A stretch of 20,670 nucleotides of DNA from an uncultured Parabacteroides sp. Lineage in GTDB: Bacteria; Bacteroidota; Bacteroidia; Bacteroidales; Tannerellaceae. The number at the start of each line of letters is the position of its first letter. Position 1 is the first letter of the stretch. A model generated the notes under the pieces. That model did not search any database and was not told the DNA's origin. It saw only the letters and a program-made list of their open reading frames with translations. Shown here one piece after another: positions 14,666 to 20,670 of this stretch. The stretch lies in contig CAKUZF010000045.1 in assembly GCA_934718155.1 (NCBI GenBank), positions 1-20,670 of the forward strand, read 5' to 3'. The translations under genes and the position numbers were made by a program.

Positions 14666-16024
14666 TTACAATCGCAAGGGAGTGCCTTGATAGAAGTCGA
14701 GAATCTTCGCCCGGAAGATGAAGTTATACTTGGCTTGCGCCTGCTCGGCCAAGCTCTGGGCATACTTGGTCTTCGCCTCGTTGAACTCGAAGACGGTGCT
14801 CTTGCCCGCATCATAGCGCACCTGCGCATAGTCGAAGGCCTCCTTGCTGGCCGCCACGCTCTTCTCCGAAGCGAGATACTTCTCCTGAGCGGCCGTCGCA
14901 TTGTAGTAGGCCTGCTGAATCTCCTTGAAAAGCGCCTTCTTGCTGTTCTCCAGCTGCAACTGCTGATTGTTGATGCCTATGCGTGCCGAACGCACACTGT
15001 TGCGCACCTGGAAGCGGTTGAACAGGGGGATAGAGAGCGAGAATCCCACAATCTTCTGGCCATTCTGCCGCAGCTGGTCGCCGAAAGAACGGGTGTCGGC
15101 AAACTGGCCGCCCATGCTGGTGTGATAGTAGCCATTGCTGTAAGAGGCTCCGAAGTTCAACTTCGGATAGTAGCCCGCTTGCGCCACCTTCAGCATCTTC
15201 CGCTGGCTCTGCAAGAGAAACTCCTGCTCCTTGATCTGCGGCTTGACGCTCACCGCCCGGTCGAAAATGTCGGTGGGCGGCAAGATGCTGGCCATGTTGT
15301 CGGCCACGGCATCCTCGATGAGCGGCGCAACGATGTCGAACGAGCGATCGCTACGCTCCAGCTCCAGGCTCTGCGCCAGTTCGAGCAGGGTCAGCTGCAC
15401 ATTGTTGTCGGCCTCCGTCAGCGTCACCTCGTCTTTCGCCAGCTGCGCCTTGATGTCGTAGAGTTGCGACAAGGGCACCTTGCCCGCATCCACCATCGCC
15501 TCGGTCTTGGCAATCTGCTCCCGGTCTAAATCGACCTGCAGCTGAGCTACACGCAGCAACTCCTTGTTATAAAGCACTTGCAGGTAGGAAGAGGCCACAT
15601 TGACCGCCAAATCCTCCTTCGCCTTGTTGAGGCTCTCGACAGCCGCCTGCAGGTCGAGCCTCCGGGCGGCGATGTCGTTGGGTGTCTTCAAGCCGTCGAA
15701 GAGCGGCATGTCGAGGTTGATACTGAAGGTCGTGTTCGCCGCATTCTGATCGACAATCACGCCACTCTTCGAGGTGGAGCGTCCGAACTGGAAGCTCTGC
15801 CCCATATTGGCGTTGACCGCCGGAAGCCAACTGAATTTGCTGGTGTGCAGATCCACCTTGCGGCTCTCTTGCGCCTCGCGCTTCTGCTTCAAATCGATGT
15901 TGTGCTCGTAAGCGTACTCGATGCAAGCCTCCAAGCTCCAAGGAGCGGACGCCTCTTGCGCCGCAGCCGAGAGCGTGCCCGCCGCCAGCAAAGCGGCGCA
16001 GGCGATAGTTCCTATCCGTGTCAT
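14666..16024 (-). CDS. TolC-family outer-membrane efflux channel
   Basis: 452-residue outer-membrane factor. A signal peptide (about 1-22: MTRIGTIACAALLAAGTLSA, then AAQ) is followed by two outer-membrane-efflux-protein repeats rich in long coiled helices (for example VESLNKAKEDLAVNVASSYL and KKALFKEIQQAYYNATAAQE) and the beta-strand segments QFGRSTSKSG and ASYSNGYYHTS, consistent with the trimeric barrel-tunnel fold. It provides the exit duct for the adaptor and ABC permeases encoded just upstream. It is the last gene of the operon; the ATG at 16024 is set by a strong Shine-Dalgarno AGGAGG 8 bases away. The substrate is unknown. Confidence 0.93.
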   Translation of the reverse strand: MTRIGTIACAALLAAGTLSAAAQEASAPWSLEACIEYAYEHNIDLKQKREAQESRKVDLHTSKFSWLPAVNANMGQSFQFGRSTSKSGVIVDQNAANTTFSINLDMPLFDGLKTPNDIAARRLDLQAAVESLNKAKEDLAVNVASSYLQVLYNKELLRVAQLQVDLDREQIAKTEAMVDAGKVPLSQLYDIKAQLAKDEVTLTEADNNVQLTLLELAQSLELERSDRSFDIVAPLIEDAVADNMASILPPTDIFDRAVSVKPQIKEQEFLLQSQRKMLKVAQAGYYPKLNFGASYSNGYYHTSMGGQFADTRSFGDQLRQNGQKIVGFSLSIPLFNRFQVRNSVRSARIGINNQQLQLENSKKALFKEIQQAYYNATAAQEKYLASEKSVAASKEAFDYAQVRYDAGKSTVFEFNEAKTKYAQSLAEQAQAKYNFIFRAKILDFYQGTPLRL

Positions 16025-16030
16025 AAGCTA

Positions 16031-16040
16031 TTCCTCCTTT
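16031..16040 (-). promoter_or_regulatory. Strong Shine-Dalgarno of the TolC gene
   Basis: The minus strand reads AAAGGAGGAA, with core AGGAGG at 16038-16033, 8 bases before the ATG. This is unusual in Bacteroidota, where initiation mostly works without Shine-Dalgarno pairing. Confidence 0.75.
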
Positions 16041-16048
16041 GTTACGTT

Positions 16049-17167
16049 CTACTTACCCGATTCAACCACAGAGCCACGCACCTTGTCGTCGGCGGTCAGA
16101 CCCTCCTTGATCTCGATGTTGATGCCATCCGAGAGACCCACCTTCACCGGATGACGCTCAAAGCGTTGCTCAGGCTGCTCCTGCGTCACCCGTTGTACAA
16201 ACGCCGAGTCGCCCTGAAACTCGATCGTGCTCTCGGGCACGGTCAGCACCTGCTCAGCCCGCTGCAACACCATCTCGGCATTGGCGCTATAGCCCGCCCT
16301 GATGAAAGCGTCGGCAGGAATCTTCACCGCCGCCTTCACCTCGAACAGGATGGCTCCATTCTTCTCGACGCCCTTCGGCGAGACATACTCCAAGAGTGCA
16401 TCGAAGGTGCGTCCCTCCATGGCACCGATGGTCAGCTTAATCGGCATTCCCTCGCGGATGCGACCAATCTCCGTCTCATCCACGTTGCCCTTGAAGATCA
16501 TGTCGCCCATGTCTGCCACGGTGGCGATGGTCGTTCCGTCGTTGAAGTTGTTGGCTTGGATCACCGAGTTGCCCACCTTCACCGGGATGTCCAAGATCAT
16601 GCCCGTGATCGTGCTTCGAATCTGCGTCGTACTGGAGACGTTGGAGTTCTTGGCGATGCCATCGCGAATGATCTCCAGCGCGCTTTGCGCATTGTCGCGC
16701 TCCTCGACCGCCTTCAGGTAGTTGGCCTTGCTCGCCTCGTAGTCTTCTTTGGCAATCACCCCTTTTCGGAAGAGCTGCTCGTCGCGCTTATAGGTCTCCT
16801 CAACCTGCTTCAGCGAAATCTCGGCCAGGTTGACACGGCTCTCGGCGCTATTGAGCTGCACCATCTCCGGAATCACCTTGATGGTGGCAATGATGTCGCC
16901 CGCCTGCACCATCTGGCCCGCCTCTTTGCGCAGCTCGGCGATAATGCCTGAGATCTGCGGCTTGATTTGCACCTCGTAACGCGGCTCTACGTTGCCCGTA
17001 GCCACACTCTTCGCCTCGATTGTGCCCTGCTTCGGACTTACGATTTCATACACGACAACTTCGGGTTGCGACTTTTTCCAAAGGAAATAGAAGGTGCCGA
17101 CAACAGCTGCACCGATGCCCGTCAACAGCACGATGCGTAAACTCTTTTTCAACAACTGATTCTTCAT
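16049..17167 (-). CDS. HlyD/AcrA-family periplasmic adaptor subunit
   Basis: Membrane-fusion protein (372 residues from ATG 17167) linking the inner-membrane ABC permeases to the TolC channel. One N-terminal membrane anchor (about 8-25: IVLLTGIGAAVVGTFYFLW) is followed by a barrel/lipoyl half (VQIKPQISGIIAELRKEAGQ), a coiled-coil hairpin (about 95-155), the second lipoyl half (IRSTITGMILDIPVKVGNSV) and beta-barrel domains, as in MacA-type adaptors. The start is uncertain: ATGs at 17200 and 17197 would add 11 or 10 residues. I prefer MKNQLLKKSLR because the anchor then follows a short basic N-terminus. The TolC gene follows after 24 bases. Confidence 0.92.
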   Translation of the reverse strand: MKNQLLKKSLRIVLLTGIGAAVVGTFYFLWKKSQPEVVVYEIVSPKQGTIEAKSVATGNVEPRYEVQIKPQISGIIAELRKEAGQMVQAGDIIATIKVIPEMVQLNSAESRVNLAEISLKQVEETYKRDEQLFRKGVIAKEDYEASKANYLKAVEERDNAQSALEIIRDGIAKNSNVSSTTQIRSTITGMILDIPVKVGNSVIQANNFNDGTTIATVADMGDMIFKGNVDETEIGRIREGMPIKLTIGAMEGRTFDALLEYVSPKGVEKNGAILFEVKAAVKIPADAFIRAGYSANAEMVLQRAEQVLTVPESTIEFQGDSAFVQRVTQEQPEQRFERHPVKVGLSDGINIEIKEGLTADDKVRGSVVESGK

Positions 17168-17222
17168 GATTATTCTATTTTTTCTTTCAATTTTCATCAT
17201 TCAACATTAACTTTCGAGAAGG

Positions 17223-18476
17223 CTACTCCTCGCGTATCGCGTCGATCGCCTTGACCTGCATCGCCCGCCAAGCGGGGATCAATCCCGCCAAGAGCCCACT
17301 GAGGAGCAACACCAACACCGCCGCAAGCGCCACTTGGATGCTCACGCCCGGATGCAAAATCGACATACCCTCGGAAGGGTCTCCAATCGCCCGGTCGACC
17401 ACATCGAGCAGAAAAACGCCTAAGCTCAGCCCCGCGAATCCAGCCATGGCCGTAATGAGAAGACTTTCGCTCATGATCTGCGAAAGGATGCTCCAAGGCT
17501 TCGCTCCCAAGGCACGGCGCACACCGATCTCGCGCGTCCGCTCCTTGACCGTCACCATCATGATGTTGCTCACGCCAATGACGCCCGCCAACAACGTTCC
17601 GAGACCGACCAGCCAAATCAAGAGGTCGATACCCAAGAAAAGGTTGTTGAAGACTGCGACCTGAGCCGCCAGATCCATAGCCGCCACCGCTTGCGGATCG
17701 GTGGGCGAGATGTAGTTCTGCTCCTTGAATATCTGCTTGATGGCATCGATCACCGAAGACATCTTCGCATCGGGCAGAGCCGCCACGCAAAGGAAGTGGA
17801 AAATGTCGCCCTGGTTGAGCGTCTGCTGCATGGTGTGGAAAGGAAGGAAGACGGTCTCCTCAGCCCGCCCCCCGATGTTCACGCCCGAAGCACGCTGCTT
17901 CACGACGCCAACCACCTGGTAGTAGATGCCGTTCACTCGAATATATTTGCCCGTAGGGTCCTCGCCCCTGAACAACACCTCGTTTACCTTCTGGCCGATC
18001 AGGCAGACCTTTCGGAACGAACGGTCGTCCATCTCGTTGAGCAAACGGCCATAATAGACTCGCTGCAATTCGATCTTAAAATAATCGGCCGTAACGCCCT
18101 TCACGTTGAAGGAGCCGCTCACCATGCCATAGACAATGTTCTTGTCGCCTCCGCCGCCGAACAGCACGGGCGAAACCGCCTCGATTCCCTCCACCTCACG
18201 CTGAATGCGCTCCAAGTCGCGGTTGCGCATCTGCCATTCGCGGCCTTTATTGAAACCCTTGTAAGGCTCACTCGTGCGGTCGGCGAAGAAAAACGCCGAG
18301 TTGGTGGAAAAACCATCCACACTGGCAAAGATCGAATTCTTCAAACCCTTGCCCGCACCCAGCATGATGACCAGCATCAAGATGCCCCAAAAGACACCAA
18401 AGCAGGTCAGCAAGCTGCGGGTCTTGTTGCGACTGATCGTCACCCAAATCTCTGTCCATCTATCTAAATCAAACAT
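17223..18476 (-). CDS. MacB/FtsX-type ABC transporter permease (second of pair)
   Basis: 417-residue inner-membrane permease of the type VII ABC (MacB/FtsX/LolC) superfamily. One N-terminal transmembrane helix (about 20-40) leads into a large periplasmic MacB_PCD domain (about 45-280), then three C-terminal helices. The conserved cytoplasmic loop VSNIMMVTVKERTREIGVRRALGAKP contacts the ATPase. The start MFDLDRWTEIW (ATG 18476) is set by a strong Shine-Dalgarno (AAGGAGGAG) and by alignment with its neighbour paralogue (MFDFDNFREIW). It begins 11 bases after the paralogue's stop. The two probably form a heterodimer served by the single ATPase. Such pumps export peptides, toxins or envelope components by mechanotransmission; the cargo here is unknown. 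Confidence 0.92.
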   Translation of the reverse strand: MFDLDRWTEIWVTISRNKTRSLLTCFGVFWGILMLVIMLGAGKGLKNSIFASVDGFSTNSAFFFADRTSEPYKGFNKGREWQMRNRDLERIQREVEGIEAVSPVLFGGGGDKNIVYGMVSGSFNVKGVTADYFKIELQRVYYGRLLNEMDDRSFRKVCLIGQKVNEVLFRGEDPTGKYIRVNGIYYQVVGVVKQRASGVNIGGRAEETVFLPFHTMQQTLNQGDIFHFLCVAALPDAKMSSVIDAIKQIFKEQNYISPTDPQAVAAMDLAAQVAVFNNLFLGIDLLIWLVGLGTLLAGVIGVSNIMMVTVKERTREIGVRRALGAKPWSILSQIMSESLLITAMAGFAGLSLGVFLLDVVDRAIGDPSEGMSILHPGVSIQVALAAVLVLLLSGLLAGLIPAWRAMQVKAIDAIREE

Positions 18477-18478
18477 AA

Positions 18479-18487
18479 CTCCTCCTT
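18479..18487 (-). promoter_or_regulatory. Strong Shine-Dalgarno of the second permease gene
   Basis: The minus strand reads AAGGAGGAG (18487-18479) directly after the upstream permease's TGA and just before the ATG at 18476. It decides the start over an upstream in-frame ATG at 18491, and suggests translation re-initiation after the upstream stop. Confidence 0.7.
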
Positions 18488-19759
18488 TCATTCTGCCCGC
18501 ATGGCCTCAATCGCTGTTACTCTTACGGCTCGTCGAGCTGGGAAGTAGCCTGCCACGACGCCCGCCACGACAATCAGGCAAGTGGCGCTCAACGCAATGC
18601 CTAAACTCACGGTCGGATTGCGGAAGACCGAGGTCGTGCCGCCCATCCCATCAGAAGAGGCGGCCATCCCGTTCGCCTCCATCAAATAGTTGACTCCCTC
18701 GGTCAGTCCGATGCCAGCCACTAAGCCCACATAGCCAAAGACCGCCGTCACCAAGATAGACTCTGTAATCACCAGGGAGAGAATCGAAGCGGGCTTCGCT
18801 CCCAAGGCCTTTCGGATGCCAAACTCCTTGGTGCGCTCCTTGACCGTGATCAGCATGATGTTGCTCACGCCCACTATGCCCGCCATCAGCGTGCCAATAC
18901 CAACGATCCAGATAAAGAAGGCAATGGCGTTCATCAGGTTATTATACATGGCAAACTCGGCCGACATGCTCCAAAACCCAATCGCATTGCTATCGGTCGG
19001 GTCGTATTGGTGGCGACGGGCCATCCAAGCCCGAAAGCGTTGCTCAAAGGCATTGTTCTGCTCCTCCGTGACCACGCCCTCGGTGGCAAACGTCATATAA
19101 CTGAAACCGTAACCTTTGTTATACAGCAGCTGCGACACGGAGAAGGGAATGTAAGCCGGCGCATTGTTGCTCTTGTCGTCGTCGTTATACACGCCAACGA
19201 CCTGAAACATGCTCTCGCCGCAACGCACATACTGCCCTAAAGGAGACTGATGGCGAAACAACACCTCGGCCATACGAGGACTGAGCACAATCACCTTTCG
19301 TCGCTCTCGCATATCCTGCTCGTTGATGAAGCGGCCATTCTTCGTCTCGACATTGACATAGCGAATCTTCGCGTAATCGGGCGAGACGCCATTGGTTGTT
19401 CCCGTAAAGAACTCCTTGTCGTAAGTGATCGTGTCGCTGTGCGAGATGGAAGCTGAGACGTAACTCACCTCGGGGAAGTCTCGCTTCAGATCGGTCAGAT
19501 CCTCCTCCTTGAACGTGATGTTACGGTTCTCACGCATGCCGCGCCACGGCTTTGTCGTGTAGCGGGTCCAAGTCTCGTTGCTGTTGGTGGCGTAGTTGTC
19601 GAAGTTGTAGAGCACGCCATTGCGCAGGCCATTGCCCGCTCCCAAGAGGACGATCAGCATGAAGATTCCCCAGGCCACCGAGAAGCCAGTCAGAAACGTG
19701 CGCAACTTGTTTTTACGCACCGTGCTCCAAATCTCCCGAAAGTTATCAAAATCAAACAT
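18488..19759 (-). CDS. MacB/FtsX-type ABC transporter permease (first of pair)
   Basis: 423-residue paralogue of the following permease with the same layout: N-terminal helix (about 20-40, TFLTGFSVAWGIFMLIVLLG), periplasmic MacB_PCD region (about 45-285), three C-terminal helices, and the coupling loop VSNIMLITVKERTKEFGIRK followed by ALGAKP. The ATG at 19759 starts MFDFDNFREIW; a 6-codon upstream TTG start is less likely. The ATG overlaps the end of the ATPase gene by 8 bases (ATGTTTGA), with AAAGGA upstream, a sign of translational coupling that would balance ATPase and permease. Confidence 0.92.
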   Translation of the reverse strand: MFDFDNFREIWSTVRKNKLRTFLTGFSVAWGIFMLIVLLGAGNGLRNGVLYNFDNYATNSNETWTRYTTKPWRGMRENRNITFKEEDLTDLKRDFPEVSYVSASISHSDTITYDKEFFTGTTNGVSPDYAKIRYVNVETKNGRFINEQDMRERRKVIVLSPRMAEVLFRHQSPLGQYVRCGESMFQVVGVYNDDDKSNNAPAYIPFSVSQLLYNKGYGFSYMTFATEGVVTEEQNNAFEQRFRAWMARRHQYDPTDSNAIGFWSMSAEFAMYNNLMNAIAFFIWIVGIGTLMAGIVGVSNIMLITVKERTKEFGIRKALGAKPASILSLVITESILVTAVFGYVGLVAGIGLTEGVNYLMEANGMAASSDGMGGTTSVFRNPTVSLGIALSATCLIVVAGVVAGYFPARRAVRVTAIEAMRAE

Positions 19760-20435
19760 GGCCCAATCCTTTCTCAATCTTCCAAATCAGCCCATCCTTC
19801 AGGCGAACTATCTTGTCGGTCGCATCGGCCACCGACTGCTCGTGGGTGACGATCACCATTGTCATTCCCTCTAAGTTGACACGGCGCAGCAACTGCATCA
19901 CCTCGACCGTGGTCTTGCTGTCTAACGCTCCCGTTGGCTCATCGGCCAAGATAACCCGAGGCTTAGCGATCAAGGCACGGGCAATCGCCACACGCTGTTT
20001 CTGTCCGCCACTCATCTCGTTGGGCATGTGCTCGGCCCAGTCTTTCAGGCCCACCATGTCGAGATAGTCTAAAGCCATGGCGTTGCGTCTCTTCCGATTC
20101 ACCCCTTGATAGTAGAGCGGCAAGGCCACGTTCTCCATCGCATTCTTAAACGAGATCAAATTGAACGACTGAAAGATGAACCCTATCGTTCGGTTGCGAA
20201 TCTCAGCTGCTCGGCTCTCGCTCAGCCCCTGGATCAACTGACCGTTCAACCGGTAAGTGCCACTATCATACGTATCCAAGATGCCTAAAATATTCAGCAG
20301 CGTGGATTTGCCCGATCCCGACGCTCCCATGATAGAAACCATCTCACCCTCGGCAATGTCGAGGTCGATGCCTTTCAACACGTGCAGAGGTGCACCGTTG
20401 TTATACGTTTTATGAATGCCTCTTAATTCAATCAT
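19752..20435 (-). CDS. MacB/LolD-type ABC transporter ATP-binding protein
   Basis: 227-residue cytoplasmic ATPase that powers the two permeases encoded downstream. Walker A GASGSGKST at 37-45, Q-loop Q89, signature MSGGQ (141-145, Leu replaced by Met), Walker B VILADEPTG with catalytic E166, and switch H198 in VTHE are all present. The overall sequence fits the MacB/LolD/FtsE group that pairs with FtsX-type permeases. It is the first gene of the five-gene exporter operon. The next gene starts within its last codons. The ATG at 20435 has no Shine-Dalgarno sequence, as usual for Bacteroidota leader genes. Confidence 0.95.
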   Translation of the reverse strand: MIELRGIHKTYNNGAPLHVLKGIDLDIAEGEMVSIMGASGSGKSTLLNILGILDTYDSGTYRLNGQLIQGLSESRAAEIRNRTIGFIFQSFNLISFKNAMENVALPLYYQGVNRKRRNAMALDYLDMVGLKDWAEHMPNEMSGGQKQRVAIARALIAKPRVILADEPTGALDSKTTVEVMQLLRRVNLEGMTMVIVTHEQSVADATDKIVRLKDGLIWKIEKGLGHV

Positions 20436-20519
20436 GACATGCTTTGTTTGTTTATGAATTAGACGAACGCCGCCGCTATAAGGTTACACGCTTCCGCCTC
20501 TATAGTTCTTTAATGAGCG

Positions 20520-20527
20520 CAAATGTA
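20520..20527 (-). promoter_or_regulatory. Probable -7 box for the efflux operon
   Basis: The minus strand reads TACATTTG at 20527-20520 (TAnnTTTG), 84 bases before the ATPase ATG. A -33 TTTG at the right distance is not clear. The stretch 20436-20595 holds no gene; it contains this box and an otherwise featureless leader. Confidence 0.5.
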
Positions 20528-20595
20528 TGTATTATTAATTTACTTTGTTTCGCATAGTACTACCATTTATTGTTATTTAACACAGATAGGCGCAA

Positions 20596-20670
20596 ATCGA
20601 GTAGGTCGGGAAACAAAAGTTTTCTGACCTACTTTCGTTTCCTTTCCTCTCACACCACCGTACGTGCCGT
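20596..20670 (-). mobile_element. 3' end of a group II intron (partial: domain V 3' half and domain VI)
   Basis: The minus strand from the window edge reads ACGGCACGTACGGTGG (20670-20655), matching the 3' strand of group II domain V with its GCA-CG-TACGG bulged helix, then TGTGAGAGG. A long stem follows (arms 20633-20619 and 20614-20600, four-base loop) ending CCTACTCGAT, the typical domain VI with an A seven bases from the 3' end and a terminal AY. The predicted 3' splice junction is between 20596 and 20595. The rest of the intron, and any reverse transcriptase, lie outside the window. Confidence 0.7.

Noticed and set aside
15578..16951. 457-codon plus-strand ORF across the TolC and HlyD genes
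   Set aside because: It spans two well-supported minus-strand genes and their gap; low-complexity His/Arg/Leu-rich translation without motifs.
20600..20633. Rho-independent terminator at the right edge
   Set aside because: The stem is better explained as group II intron domain VI: it is preceded by domain V sequence and followed by the CGAT end, and no plus-strand gene leads into it.

Overview
The window looks like a chromosomal segment of a Bacteroidota (order Bacteroidales). Several intergenic regions carry the phylum's unusual promoter (TTTG/TTG, about 19-20 bases, then TAnnTTTG). Most genes have A-rich leaders without Shine-Dalgarno sequences, and DUF3127 and DUF5053-like proteins are typical of the group. 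The coding DNA is fairly GC-rich for Bacteroidales. A Tannerellaceae-like host is possible, but I cannot fix the genus.

Left edge (1-740): an accessory patch with the tail of one ORF, a small DUF5053-like gene bracketed by hairpins, a strong terminator, a three-copy 22-bp repeat that may be a degenerate insertion-sequence end, and a tRNA-Pro(GGG) on the minus strand with its own promoter and terminator. The patch lies on the 3' side of the tRNA, as expected for an element integrated there.

Housekeeping core (828-7456): aroB and alaS on the minus strand, separated by a 13-bp hairpin. Overlapping divergent promoters lead to a plus-strand run of M23 endopeptidase, MerR-type regulator, DUF3127 OB-fold protein with an SSB-like DDLPF tail, and a Ca2+/Na+ antiporter, ended by a perfect 12-bp terminator that includes the antiporter stop codon.

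Surface-sugar pair and nudC (7455-11662, minus): a membrane-anchored WbpM/PglF-type nucleotide-sugar 4,6-dehydratase, a UDP-glucose/GDP-mannose dehydrogenase family protein, and a NudC-type NADH pyrophosphatase. A second overlapping divergent promoter pair separates nudC from a plus-strand secreted S9 (DPP-IV-like) peptidase (11746-14445).

Between the peptidase and the convergent efflux operon lies an array of eight units with 22-23 bp periodicity (14464-14640). The efflux operon (20435 to 14666, minus) encodes, in transcription order, a MacB/LolD-type ATPase, two FtsX/MacB permeases, an HlyD-type periplasmic adaptor and a TolC-type outer-membrane channel, together a tripartite ABC exporter. 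Some internal genes carry real Shine-Dalgarno sequences.

Right edge (20596-20670): the minus strand reads as the 3' end of a group II intron (3' half of domain V, domain VI, terminal CGAT), with the rest of the intron outside the window, upstream of the efflux operon.

Most genes are ordinary. The noteworthy material is non-coding: the 22-bp array, the intron end, the repeat/tRNA accessory patch and the two interlocked divergent promoters.
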